A stretch of DNA of 64,000 nt from Bifidobacterium lemurum. Its GTDB lineage: Bacteria > Actinomycetota > Actinomycetes > Actinomycetales > Bifidobacteriaceae. Made by a program: the position numbers and the translations under genes. The notes below the pieces were generated by a model. That model worked only from the letters and a program-made list of their open reading frames with translations, made no database searches and was not told the DNA's origin. The stretch is from the NCBI RefSeq assembly GCF_014898175.1, contig NZ_CP062948.1, positions 806,001 to 870,000 on the forward strand, in the 5' to 3' direction. Each line of letters opens with the position of its first letter. Position 1 is the first letter of the stretch. Below, piece after piece: positions 21,682 to 30,956 of this stretch.

Positions 21682-22987
21682 TGGACATCTCGAATCTCCC
21701 CACCGCCGGAGTCGAGGCGGCCTGCTCGCTGCTGTACATTCTTTTGGTCGTGTCGTTCAATTTTCCCCGCAAACTGCGGCTTCCCGCGCATATGCTCGCC
21801 GTAGTGGCGACGACGGCCGGTTTTTTCCTGGTGTATCGTCCGATCGAAACAACATATGACAACTACACCGTCTACTGCCTGTTTCTGGCCGCGGTCTCCT
21901 TCGCATTCGCCATCAGCACGCTGCGCGGCGGCCTGCTGAACATCCTTCATCTCGTCGTCACCTGCACGTTCTGCGTCGTTGTGCTGAAGTCCATCCTTAT
22001 GCTGCCGTCCGACGGCATCAATGCCGTGACGCGTTCCGAACCGGTGTCCTCATTCCTTTGGCATGTGCTGTACTATCTCGTGCTCGCGGCATGCGGCTGG
22101 TTTTTCACCCGGTTCGCCACGACGATCCATCTGCCCCGCCGGTATTGGCTGATTCTCTCGTTGTGCACCTTATCGGTGGCCATCATCGCGACATTGTCCG
22201 GACAGCCGATCATGAGGGGGCAGGCGGCCTCTCCCGTCATGACGGATCTCATCATGTTCTGGCTGATCATGCTGATGTACTATCTGACGTTCCTCATCAC
22301 CGACGAGTTGGGCAAAACTCACAGATGCAAACGCAGAACGTGCGGCTGGCATCCCAAGTGGAGCAGTTCCGCCGGTCTCAAGCCACCGTGGACCAGTTGC
22401 GGCAGGTCAAGCATGAATTGAAGAACACGTTCTTCTACATCGATTCGTTGGTGAAGCAACGTGATTACGCAACGTTGGAACGATATCTGGACACCGAGTT
22501 GAGCTATCGCCTCACGGCGTTGGAGGAGATCGACACAGGCAATCCGACGCTCGACCTCGTTCTTATGCAGAAAGTCGCCGAAGCGCGTCAGGCCCATATC
22601 AATGTCGTCACGAATCTGTCCGTGCCGGCGAATCTTCCGTTCCGGGATCAGGATGTCTGCGCGCTTATGCTCAACCTGCTCGACAACGCGATTGACGCGA
22701 GCAAGGAGCAGCCGGACGGCCCGGACCGCAAGGAGATACGCATCGCCATCGCCCAGGCGAAGAATTTCCTGCACATCACCATCAGCAACCGCATCGCGTA
22801 CGACGTGCTGCAGGCCAACGCCAAGCTCCATACGTCCAAAGCCGATAAGGAGAACCATGGCATTGGCCTGCGTGTGGTCAGGTCAATCGTGAAACGGTAC
22901 TCGGGACTGATCGATTTCAGCACGGAGAACCATTACTTCACCGTCAACGTATTGCTGCAATTCCCCGAAAAGCCGTCGATCGCGTAA
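21678..22987 (+). pseudogene. Histidine kinase (AgrC-like), broken by a one-base frameshift
   Basis: Sensor kinase partner of the LytTR regulator. The first part (21678 to about 22319) encodes six membrane helices ending LMYYLTFLITDELGK. The reading then has to move back one base to continue as NSQMQTQNVRLASQ. That second part has the acceptor His in QVKHELKNTFF, the N box LNLLDNAIDA and the G box HGIGLRVV. The break is at the run of four A's at 22316-22319; five A's would restore GKNSQMQ. Without that the chain stops at 22421, before any kinase domain. It may be a real loss, phase variation in an A-run, or a sequencing error. The soluble half could restart at ATG 22326. Confidence 0.85.
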
Positions 22988-22989
22988 AC

Positions 22990-23017
22990 CGCGACCGACG
23001 AGGCTTTCTCGGTCACG
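22990..23017. terminator. Short hairpin between convergent genes
   Basis: GACCGA and TCGGTC arms around a GAGGCTTT loop lie between the stop of the kinase gene and the stop of the GH1 gene. It has no T run; weak. Confidence 0.35.
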
Positions 23018-24494
23018 CTTCGGGAATGCCGTTGGTGGAGACCAGACGCTGGTAGTACAGCGCCGAATCCTTCCAGATACGCTCCTGGGTGTCGTAGTCG
23101 ACGCGGACGATGCCGAAACGCTTGGTGTAGCCCAACGCCCATTCGAAGTTGTCGAGCAGCGACCATGCGTAATAGCCGGTCACGTTCGCGCCTCCGTCGA
23201 TGGCGGCGGCGAGCGCCTTGACGTGCGCGTCGAGATAGGCCACGCGCTGCGGATCGTGCACGATCTTGCCCGGTACGACGGCGAATCCGTCGTCTCCGGC
23301 GGGCACGCCTTCGACCTGAGGATCGAGGGTGACCTCGTCCTCCCAGGCCGAGCCGTTCTCCGTGACCATGAGTTCCAGTTCCGGGTAGCGCTGAGCGAGC
23401 TCGACCAGGATGTCGGTCAGACCCTGCGGATCCTGGTTCCAGCCCATCGCGGTCAGTTCGCCGGTCGGAGGCAGCGTCTCCACGGATTCCTGCGCGGGGA
23501 TCGGATCGTTGTGCACGTCAAGACCGGCCGGCGAGGTGGCCACGGGACCGTCGTCCGCGACGGCTTCGACCGAGTTCTCGTCGCGCCAACGCACGGTGTT
23601 GGTCGAGTAGTAGTTGACCCCCAGCACGTCGATCGGCTGGTGGGCGGTTTCGACGTCGCCGTCGCGCACGAAGGACCAGTCCGTCACATGTTCGGTGGCG
23701 GAGAAAAGTTCGGGATCGTAGCGGCCTTCCACCATGGGGCCGAGGAACACCTCGTTGTTGAGCAGGTCGGCGCGACGCTTGGCGGCGACGTCCTGCGGGG
23801 AGTCGCTGGCCGCGCGCGTCACCGAGAGGTTCAACGTCACCGAGCAACGCGCGGCGTCGCCGAGTTCGCCGCGAACGGCCTGCACGCCCAATCCATGCGC
23901 CAGATTGAGATGGTGGGCGGCGGCGAGCGCCTGCGCGTGGTCTTTGATGCCGGGGGCGTGGTCTCCACACCCGTAGCCGAGGTAGGCGGCGCACCATGGC
24001 TCGTTCAGCGTGGTCCAGGTGTCCACGCGGTCGCCGAAGGCGCGGGCCAGCACGCCCGCATACTCGCCGTAACGCAGCGCGGTGTCGCGTTCGGGCCATC
24101 CGCCGCGATCCTGCAGATATTGGGGCAGATCCCAATGGTAAAGCGTGACGACCGGTTTGATGCCGTTGTCGCGCAGGGCGTCGAGCACGCGCAGGTAGTG
24201 GTCCACGCCGGCCTGGTTCACGGGGCCGCCCAGTTCGGGGATGATGCGGGACCATGAGACGGACATGCGGTAGGCGTCGATGCCCAGCGTCTTCATCAGG
24301 GCGATGTCCTGCGGATAGCGGTGGTATTGGTCGCAGGCGAACTCACCGGAGGAATGGTCGAACACATGGCCCGGTTCGGCGCAGAAGGTGTCCCAGATGG
24401 AGGGGGTGCGTCCGTCTTCGTGAATCGCGCCTTCCACTTGGTACGACGCGGTGGCGGTGCCCCAGGTGAAACCGTCGGGGAATCGATAGGTCAT
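23013..24494 (-). CDS. bglB: GH1 beta-glucosidase
   Basis: A 493-residue family 1 glycosidase, cytosolic (no signal peptide). Acid/base Glu165 in TLNEPW and nucleophile Glu379 in VTENGS are both in place, and the N-terminal FTWGTATASYQVEGA is the family signature. Length is normal for the family. ATG 24494 follows AAAGGAGCGATC. It would release glucose from short beta-glucosides; GH1 enzymes also accept galactosides and fucosides. Divergent from the esterase-TetR pair. The perfect 22-bp palindrome at 24571-24592 lies between, so it is probably part of the same regulon as the xyloglucan-type genes to the right. Confidence 0.95.
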   Translation of the reverse strand: MTYRFPDGFTWGTATASYQVEGAIHEDGRTPSIWDTFCAEPGHVFDHSSGEFACDQYHRYPQDIALMKTLGIDAYRMSVSWSRIIPELGGPVNQAGVDHYLRVLDALRDNGIKPVVTLYHWDLPQYLQDRGGWPERDTALRYGEYAGVLARAFGDRVDTWTTLNEPWCAAYLGYGCGDHAPGIKDHAQALAAAHHLNLAHGLGVQAVRGELGDAARCSVTLNLSVTRAASDSPQDVAAKRRADLLNNEVFLGPMVEGRYDPELFSATEHVTDWSFVRDGDVETAHQPIDVLGVNYYSTNTVRWRDENSVEAVADDGPVATSPAGLDVHNDPIPAQESVETLPPTGELTAMGWNQDPQGLTDILVELAQRYPELELMVTENGSAWEDEVTLDPQVEGVPAGDDGFAVVPGKIVHDPQRVAYLDAHVKALAAAIDGGANVTGYYAWSLLDNFEWALGYTKRFGIVRVDYDTQERIWKDSALYYQRLVSTNGIPEA

Positions 24495-24570
24495 GATCGC
24501 TCCTTTGCTTGGTGCCTATACACTAGGCAACAGTACACGGCCGCCAATGAACGTCATAAAACGGCCATGT

Positions 24571-24592
24571 TTATTTATAACCTTATAAATAA
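24571..24592. promoter_or_regulatory. 22-bp palindromic operator, site 1
   Basis: TTATTTATAA-CC-TTATAAATAA, a perfect 10-bp inverted repeat, midway between the GH1 and esterase starts. A possible -10 TATACT for the esterase lies at 24599-24604, so bound protein would cover the -35 region. Three relatives lie at 33061, 40795 and 41113. Confidence 0.8.
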
Positions 24593-24655
24593 GGATGATA
24601 TACTCAAAGCACACGACATGCAACCACACGGTTGCGCCTTAGCGAAGGAACCGAC

Positions 24656-25474
24656 ATGCAGTATATGGAGCGCGTCATCACAGGCGTCGACGGCAGTGCG
24701 GCCCGATTCATCGGCTACAGCATCGACAACAGCCCCGAGGTCGATATGGAACGCCGCCGGCCGGCGGTTCTGGTCATCCCCGGAGGCGGATACGCGATGA
24801 CCTCCGACCGCGAGGCGGAACCCATCGCCCTGCGATTCCTCGCCGCGGGATACCAGGCTTTCGTACTGCGCTATTCCGTGGCTCCGTCCCGCTATCCCAC
24901 CGCGCTGCTCGAAGCGGCCGAGGCGATGCGACTGATCCGCGAGCACGCCGACGAATGGCATGTGGACCCCGATGCCGTGGCCGCCATAGGATTCTCCGCC
25001 GGCGGGCATCTGGCGGCCAATCTCGCCACCACGGCGGGCGACGACACCCTGCGCGAACACGGATACGATCCGGACGCGGTGCGCCCCAACGCCCTGATGC
25101 TGTCCTATCCGGTGGTCACCTCCGGCCGGCTCGCCCATCGCGACAGCTTCGACAACCTGTTGGGCGGGCTCGCCGAGGATCCCGCCATGCTCGAATCGCT
25201 GTCGATCGAACGGCATATCGACGCGAAGACTCCACCCGTGTTCGTCTGGCACACCATGCCCGACGAAACCGTGCCCGTCGAGAACACGCTTATGCTCATC
25301 CAAGCCTGCAAGAACGCCTCCGTCAGCGTCGAGGCGCATCTTTTCCCGGAGGGAGGCCACGGGCTGGCCCTCGCCAATGAGGAGACCGCGTGGGGAGGCA
25401 AAGGCAACATCTTCCCCGCCGTTCAGAACTGGACGGAACTCGCCATGGATTGGGCGAACCGCACGCTCCGGTAG
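24656..25474 (+). CDS. Alpha/beta-hydrolase, probable acetyl esterase
   Basis: A 272-residue cytosolic esterase. Oxyanion loop IPGGGY at 41-46, nucleophile Ser114 in GFSAGG, Asp203 (MPDETVP) and His235 (EGGHGLAL) form the catalytic triad of the xylanase-linked acetylesterase (Axe-type) group. Likely to remove acetyl groups from imported oligosaccharides. ATG 24656 has GAAGGA upstream; an in-frame TTG at 24632 is less likely. First gene of an operon with the TetR regulator (39-bp gap). Its promoter carries operator site 1. Confidence 0.88.
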   Translation: MQYMERVITGVDGSAARFIGYSIDNSPEVDMERRRPAVLVIPGGGYAMTSDREAEPIALRFLAAGYQAFVLRYSVAPSRYPTALLEAAEAMRLIREHADEWHVDPDAVAAIGFSAGGHLAANLATTAGDDTLREHGYDPDAVRPNALMLSYPVVTSGRLAHRDSFDNLLGGLAEDPAMLESLSIERHIDAKTPPVFVWHTMPDETVPVENTLMLIQACKNASVSVEAHLFPEGGHGLALANEETAWGGKGNIFPAVQNWTELAMDWANRTLR

Positions 25475-25513
25475 AGTGGGCATCAACATCCGCAGCAAAG
25501 GAGCCTGGTCGAT

Positions 25514-26308
25514 ATGGTTGTCGCAGCATGGGAGAAGTTTCGGAGGGAGCCCACGAACTGGTCCGCCGCGTCGCGGTCCGACGTGGACACCGTCGCCCGC
25601 GATGTGACTGGCGGCAGAACGTTCGTCAAACGCAAGCGCATGACGCAGGAGGAACGTCATCTGCAGATCCTCAAGGCGGCCATGAAGGTCATCGCCGCCA
25701 AAGGATTCTGGGGCATGTCTTTGCAGGACATCGCCGACGAGATCGGCATCACCGAGGCGGCGATCTACCACTACATCCAGTCCAAGGACGACCTGCTGCG
25801 CATGGTGCTGACGGAGGGCTACGACACCCCGGACGCCGACGAGTTCAACGCCTCATCGGCCACGCTCACCGATTTCGACGGCCACCGCGTGGTGTACTAC
25901 CCGCGCTATTGCCTCAATATCGTGCTGTACAACCTGCAGCGCCCTGAAATGGTGCGGCTGTATGCCACGCTCAACGGCGAGGCGCTCACCCCCGAGCATC
26001 CCGCGCATATGTTCTTCATCGGCCGGCAGCAGCGCAACTGGGAGCTTGTCCGCTCGATGAACTGGATCCTGCCCGAAGGCTACGACGAGGAGCGCTTCTA
26101 CCACCTGTACACGCTGTCCATGTCCGCGATGGACGGACTGCAATACCACTGGCTGGCGGACGATTCATTGGATCTGTTGGAGGAATGGCTGCACTTCTCG
26201 GACGAACTGTTCCCCGCGCACACGTGGGAGGGCATGCTCGGCCCGTCGGAATACGATCCCCAGTCGCAGCGATGCCTGCATCCGTTCACGCTACAGTCTC
26301 GTTCATGA
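25514..26308 (+). CDS. TetR-family regulator of the glycosidase block
   Basis: A 264-residue regulator. A 42-residue N-terminal extension precedes the helix-turn-helix at about 47-95 (MKVIAAKGFWGMSLQDIADEIGITEAAIYHYIQSKDDLL has the TetR pattern). A large ligand domain without named relatives follows. ATG 25514 has AAAGGAG 13 bases upstream. It is the only HTH protein inside the 23-42 kb block and sits behind operator site 1, so it is the best candidate to bind the four 22-bp palindromes and to repress itself; the inducer is presumably a sugar. Its 3' end overlaps the convergent ROK gene by 23 bases. Confidence 0.85.
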   Translation: MVVAAWEKFRREPTNWSAASRSDVDTVARDVTGGRTFVKRKRMTQEERHLQILKAAMKVIAAKGFWGMSLQDIADEIGITEAAIYHYIQSKDDLLRMVLTEGYDTPDADEFNASSATLTDFDGHRVVYYPRYCLNIVLYNLQRPEMVRLYATLNGEALTPEHPAHMFFIGRQQRNWELVRSMNWILPEGYDEERFYHLYTLSMSAMDGLQYHWLADDSLDLLEEWLHFSDELFPAHTWEGMLGPSEYDPQSQRCLHPFTLQSRS

Positions 26309-27212
26309 CCTCGGTCATAAACGCGTAGTACGCGCCAATCAGCCCAGCGTTGCCCGAATGACGGCACCGCTTGATCGGCGTGCGGAAATCACGCCAATAG
26401 GGAATGCGGTCCAACGCCTCGCGCACCAGCGGCAGCAGCGTCACCTCGCGGCTGATCGCGCCGCCCAGCAGCACGCATTCGGGATCCAGCACCGTGATCA
26501 CATTGAAGATGCCCGTAGCGAGCTGATCCGCCCACCGCTCCACAATCCGCTGCACCTGCGGATCATCCAGGCGCTGCAGCAGACTGCCGGCCACCACCGC
26601 CTCCTCCGGCACCCCGAACGCCTCGGCGTAGTCGCGCGTCAGCGGTGTGGTCGAAGCGTAATCATGCAACGAAAGGTATCCCGAACCGCGGTTGACCATC
26701 ATCATGCCGAATTCGCCGGCGCGCCAATCACGCCCCCGATGGATTTTGCCATCGAGAAAAACCGCGCCGCCGATGCCGGTGTCCACCGTGACAAGCACGA
26801 AGTCACGCAGATTGCGCGCGTTGCCGCTGAGATATTCGGCCATCGCGGCGCAATTCGCATCGTTCTCCATCCACACCGGCACCGGTCGGTCGAGATGCCG
26901 TTTCAGCTCGTCGCCGATGGTGCGGCCGTACAACGCCGGCAGAGGTCCGGCCGTGATGGCCCGCTGCCGGACGGTGTCGATGAATCCGGGGAAGCTCACC
27001 GTGATGCCGTCGATGGGGTCGCGTTGCGCGTCGGCCACCGCCGCCAGCGCGCGATAGAACGATTCCGCGCTGTCGACGGGCGTGGCGATCGTACCGGGCA
27101 TGCCCTGACGCCCGTCGACGAACAGCGAGTAGCGGATGAAATGCAATCCGACGTCGAACGCCAATACACGCGACGCACCCACGATTTGCCTCCTCTTGGT
27201 CGAGATTCTCAC
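26286..27212 (-). CDS. ROK-family sugar kinase
   Basis: A 308-residue ROK protein without an HTH domain, so a kinase rather than a repressor. It has the N-terminal phosphate loop AFDVGLHFIRY, the catalytic Asp in MENDANCAA, and the second phosphate loop VTVDTGIGGA. The usual Cys-rich zinc motif (CxCGxxGC) is replaced by NRGSGYLSLHDYAS with no cysteines, which sets it apart from bacterial glucokinases. It starts 7 bases after the GH42 stop, so it is last in the long minus-strand operon. Likely substrate is a monosaccharide freed by the upstream enzymes; glucose or galactose-like sugars are guesses. Confidence 0.85.
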   Translation of the reverse strand: MRISTKRRQIVGASRVLAFDVGLHFIRYSLFVDGRQGMPGTIATPVDSAESFYRALAAVADAQRDPIDGITVSFPGFIDTVRQRAITAGPLPALYGRTIGDELKRHLDRPVPVWMENDANCAAMAEYLSGNARNLRDFVLVTVDTGIGGAVFLDGKIHRGRDWRAGEFGMMMVNRGSGYLSLHDYASTTPLTRDYAEAFGVPEEAVVAGSLLQRLDDPQVQRIVERWADQLATGIFNVITVLDPECVLLGGAISREVTLLPLVREALDRIPYWRDFRTPIKRCRHSGNAGLIGAYYAFMTEVMNETVA

Positions 27213-27218
27213 ACCAGT

Positions 27219-29249
27219 CTAGCCAACAGCCACCACACGCACCTCATAGGGGCCGAGGTCGCACGATTCCCAATCACAGGCTTCTCCCAACACCGCCCGT
27301 CCCGTCGCGAGCCGCGGCAGCGCGACGGTTTGCGCCAGTCCGGTCAGGTTGATGACGAACACGAACGCACGCCCGTCGTCGCAGTGGCGCAGCGACACCT
27401 CGACCCCGTCCGGCGTGACGTACGATTCCATGCCCAACTCGTCGACGATGCCGCCGAACAGCAGATCCATACCCGCCTGGTCAAGCGGCGTTCCAACGTA
27501 ATAGGCCCGTCCTTGCCCGAACTCGTTCACCGTGACCGCCGGGGTTCCCGCGTAGAAGTCGCCGCCGCCGTAGACGCCCAACGCCCGCGCGCCTTCGAGA
27601 TGCATGATGCTGGCGACGATCTCGCCATGCACGGTCGCATCCTCCAGACGCACCTCGATCGCATCGCCCGGCGCCAGCGCGTCGATCTCCTCGGCCCACA
27701 CACCGCATACCGTGCGGAACGGGCCGGGGTATCCGCCGGGAACCACCAGATCATGCTCGTCATGGATGCCCGACATATAGCCGGTGACGAAGCGTCCGCC
27801 CCCGCGCACATACTCCTCGATCGCCTCGCCCACGCCGGGTTTCGCCATAATCAGCACGGGCGCGACCACCATCGAGTAGCGTTTCAGTTCGGCGAGCGCC
27901 GTGGTGCTGGGGATGATGTCGACCGGGATATTGCGACGGTGCAGCGCACGGTAGAAGCGATGCACCTCCTGCGGATACTGGAATCCCGCAGTGGGCCCCA
28001 CACATCCCTCAAGCGACCAGTAGCTTTCCCAATCGAATATGACGGCCACCCGGGCATGCACCTCGGCTCCCATCAGCGAGACGCCGACCCGCGCCAGCTC
28101 GGCGCCGAGCGCCGCGGTCTCACGGTAGACGCGGGAGTCCTCGGTGCCGTCGTGGGCGATCACCGCGCCATGGAAGCGCTCGCAACCGCCGATCGACTGG
28201 CGCATTTGGAAGAACTGCACCGTGTCGGCGCCGTGGGCGACGGCCTGCCAGCTCAGCGCGCGCACCTCGCCAGGGCGTTTGACCTTGCAGAAGGGGAACC
28301 AGTTCTGCTGGTTCGGCGTCTGCTCCATCAGCATGAACGGCTTGCCGCCGCCCACGCCGCGCATCAGGTCGTGGCACATGGCCGTGTAGCTGGCAGGCGT
28401 GTCCATGCCGGGATAGTTGTCCCAGCTGACCACGTCCATCTCGCGACCCCATGCGAAGTAGTCGAGGTCTTTGAACGTTCCCATGAGGTTCGTGGTGATC
28501 GGGGTGGCGGCGTCATGGCGGCGCACCGCGTCCCGCTCGTTGACATAGCAGGCGAGCTGCGACTCGTTCTGGAAGCGGCGGTAGTCCATCAGCAGCCCGG
28601 AGACCACCGACTTCTCCGTGCCGATGCCGTCGCCGTATTCCACCGGCGGCACCACGTCGGCCCAGTCGACGATCGTATGGCTCCAGAAGTTCGCGCACCA
28701 CGCCCGGTTCAGCGCCTCGAGCGTGCCGTATTTGCCGCGCAGCCATTCGCGGAAGGCCTCGGCGCACGTCTCGCAGTAGCACATGCCGCCACCGCCGCCG
28801 TATTCGTTGCCGATATGCCAGGCCTTCAGTCCCGGGGTGCCCGCGTAGCGTTCGGCGACGCGCGAGGCGAGTTCGCCGGAAAGCGCGCGGAACACGGCGG
28901 AATTCGGGCAGAAGTTGTGGCGGCCGCCGAAAACGTGGCGCCGGCCGTTCGATTCGGTGCGGATGACCTCGGGATGGGTGCGCACCAGCCATGCGGGCAG
29001 TGCGGCGGTGGAGGTGGCGAGCACGATGTTGAACTTGTGGCGCACCAGCAGGGCCACGATCCTGTCCAGCGTGGCGAAGTCGTATTCGCCCTCGTCGGGC
29101 TGCAACAGCGTCCATGAGAACACGTTGATGGTGGCTTCGTTGATATGCGCGTGCTCGAGCATCTCGATATCACGCTCCCAGGTCTCCTCGGGCCATTGCT
29201 CGGGGTTCCAGTCGCCGCCGAACAGGAAGCTGTCGAACAGGGGTTGCAT
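27219..29249 (-). CDS. GH42 beta-galactosidase / alpha-L-arabinopyranosidase
   Basis: A 676-residue family 42 glycosidase, cytosolic. Acid/base Glu149 (HIGNEYGG), nucleophile Glu309 (FMLMEQTPN), and the GH42 zinc site (Cys114 plus the CYCETC cluster at about 157-162) are present. The A domain, trimerization domain and small C-terminal beta domain are of normal length. GH42 members act on beta-galactosides or, in some bifidobacteria, alpha-L-arabinopyranosides, and sequence alone does not decide. In this operon it could remove galactose from xyloglucan side chains. Preceded by GH43 and followed by the ROK kinase with a 7-base gap. Confidence 0.92.
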   Translation of the reverse strand: MQPLFDSFLFGGDWNPEQWPEETWERDIEMLEHAHINEATINVFSWTLLQPDEGEYDFATLDRIVALLVRHKFNIVLATSTAALPAWLVRTHPEVIRTESNGRRHVFGGRHNFCPNSAVFRALSGELASRVAERYAGTPGLKAWHIGNEYGGGGGMCYCETCAEAFREWLRGKYGTLEALNRAWCANFWSHTIVDWADVVPPVEYGDGIGTEKSVVSGLLMDYRRFQNESQLACYVNERDAVRRHDAATPITTNLMGTFKDLDYFAWGREMDVVSWDNYPGMDTPASYTAMCHDLMRGVGGGKPFMLMEQTPNQQNWFPFCKVKRPGEVRALSWQAVAHGADTVQFFQMRQSIGGCERFHGAVIAHDGTEDSRVYRETAALGAELARVGVSLMGAEVHARVAVIFDWESYWSLEGCVGPTAGFQYPQEVHRFYRALHRRNIPVDIIPSTTALAELKRYSMVVAPVLIMAKPGVGEAIEEYVRGGGRFVTGYMSGIHDEHDLVVPGGYPGPFRTVCGVWAEEIDALAPGDAIEVRLEDATVHGEIVASIMHLEGARALGVYGGGDFYAGTPAVTVNEFGQGRAYYVGTPLDQAGMDLLFGGIVDELGMESYVTPDGVEVSLRHCDDGRAFVFVINLTGLAQTVALPRLATGRAVLGEACDWESCDLGPYEVRVVAVG

Positions 29250-29300
29250 CGCGGGTCTCCTTAATGATGATGGGTATGGACGGGATGGTGCGGGACCGGC

Positions 29301-30827
29301 TCAGCGGGACTGGGCCGACGGGCCAGACGCGCCCGCACGGTACGTCACGTCGTGGAAGGCCACCTCGCCGCCGCCGTGCGCGTACACGCCGAGCAGCACG
29401 CCGGTGAATCCGCCCGCGTTGGAGAACGACAGCACCTTGCCGGGCGCGAACCCCAGCGGCACGGACGTATCGCAGTCGGCGGAGCGCGCCTCGAAATAAT
29501 AGCCGCGCTCGTCGCCGCGCACGATCAGCGTCAGCATCGGCGCCGCAGGCAGGCTGGCCATGCCCACCGTCGTGGACAGTCCGGCGTTATGCACGCGGGC
29601 CTCCACGGTGACGACGCCGTCGTTCGCCGCATGGGCGGCGATGGTGAGATGGTGGGCCGAATTGGCATACACCACCACACCGGCCCGCCCTGTCTCCAGG
29701 CTTTTCGGATCAGCCAGCGTGGCCTGGAAGGCGAAACGCACATCGGTCTGGCGCGTGCCGATCAGCGGAGCGCCGTGCGCGAGGCCGAAATCCTGTTCCC
29801 GGGCCCGCACCGCGATCGTCGCCGAGCCGTCCGTCGCATTCGACGATTCGACCAGATAACGTTGTTCGGCGTCGATGGCGGGCGTCACCCACGCGACCGC
29901 CTGCTCCAGCGAGCCGCCGTCGCCGACGAGCGCGCAGTCGTAGGATTGGTCGGCCAGATCCGGCCAGCCGTCCTTCCAGTTGAACCAGACGGCGTAGGGT
30001 TCGCGTCCGATCCAGCCTTGGGCGGGATATTCGTCGTTGTTGCGGGTGCCGTGGAACACCATCAGCGTGCACTCGTCCTCGAAGTGGGCGCAATCGCAAT
30101 GGCCGATGGCCTGCAGCGTCAGATGCGTGCTGCGGTTGGTGATCAACGGGTTGCCCGGATACATCTCATACGGCCCGTAGGGGTCGTCGGCGCGGGCGAT
30201 GTTCTCCATATGCCCCGATTCGGTGCCGCCCTCGGCCCACATCAGATAGTACGTGCCGCCGCGCTTGTACAGATGCGGCCCCTCGGGGTTGGATCCGGTG
30301 ATGCCCGCGCAGATGCGGCGGCGCTCGGTGAGCACGGTGCCGCTCGCCGCGTCGATTTCGGACAGGTAGATGCCGGCGGGCTCGTCCTCGCCGCCACCCT
30401 CGTTGCCGCAGATATAGGCCTTGCCGTCGTCGTCGAAGAACAGGCTGGGGTCGATGCCGGGCCACCCCTCCACCCAGATCGGCTCCGACCAGCCGGCGCG
30501 CGGATCGGTCGAGGTGAGGATCATATTGCCGGTGTTCACATTGGTGACGATGAGATAGTACGTGCCGTCATGCCACCGCAGCGTGGGCGCGTAGATGCCC
30601 TGGTTGTTGGACATCGTCTCGTAGGGGAATTGGCTGGCGCGGTCCATCGCGGCGCCGATTTTCGCCCAATGCTCGCCGTCTTCGCTTTCGAACACCGGCA
30701 GTCCGGGGAAATACTCGAACGAGCTGTTCACCATCAGGTATCCGCCCTCGGGCTTTTCGCAGATGGTGGGATCGGGGTGGAAGCCGGAGGCGATACGCCG
30801 CGCCGGCTTGACGTTGAATAAGGTCAT
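29301..30827 (-). CDS. GH43 beta-xylosidase / alpha-L-arabinofuranosidase
   Basis: A 508-residue family 43 enzyme without signal peptide. Catalytic base Asp19 (FHPDPTIC), pKa-modulating Asp126 (GIDPSLFFDDDG) and acid Glu182 (NPEGPHLY) give the five-blade propeller signature. A C-terminal beta-sandwich of the DUF1349/GH43_C2 type (from about residue 330) shapes the active site in related enzymes. Likely to remove arabinofuranose or xylose from oligosaccharide tips. ATG 30827 has AAAGGAGCGG upstream. A hairpin at 30851-30880 separates it from the alpha-xylosidase. Confidence 0.9.
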   Translation of the reverse strand: MTLFNVKPARRIASGFHPDPTICEKPEGGYLMVNSSFEYFPGLPVFESEDGEHWAKIGAAMDRASQFPYETMSNNQGIYAPTLRWHDGTYYLIVTNVNTGNMILTSTDPRAGWSEPIWVEGWPGIDPSLFFDDDGKAYICGNEGGGEDEPAGIYLSEIDAASGTVLTERRRICAGITGSNPEGPHLYKRGGTYYLMWAEGGTESGHMENIARADDPYGPYEMYPGNPLITNRSTHLTLQAIGHCDCAHFEDECTLMVFHGTRNNDEYPAQGWIGREPYAVWFNWKDGWPDLADQSYDCALVGDGGSLEQAVAWVTPAIDAEQRYLVESSNATDGSATIAVRAREQDFGLAHGAPLIGTRQTDVRFAFQATLADPKSLETGRAGVVVYANSAHHLTIAAHAANDGVVTVEARVHNAGLSTTVGMASLPAAPMLTLIVRGDERGYYFEARSADCDTSVPLGFAPGKVLSFSNAGGFTGVLLGVYAHGGGEVAFHDVTYRAGASGPSAQSR

Positions 30828-30850
30828 GGCTGCCGCTCCTTTGCGACGAA

Positions 30851-30880
30851 CGAGGGAGAGACACGGCTGCCTCTCCCTCG
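30851..30880 (-). terminator. Intergenic hairpin in the operon
   Basis: CGAGGGAGAG, ten-base loop, CTCTCCCTCG: a perfect 10-bp stem between GH31 and GH43, with no T run. It may protect or process mRNA, or attenuate. Confidence 0.55.
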
Positions 30881-30956
30881 CGTTTGTCTACGGACGCCTC
30901 GACTCGCGCCGGTCGACGCCGGGACCGGTCGGGCGTTTGGATGTTCGATTGCCGGC

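Noticed and set aside
26358..29117. Long open frame on the plus strand (about 919 codons)
   Set aside because: It is the mirror of the GH42 and ROK genes; the minus strand carries all the catalytic motifs, and the plus frame has none.
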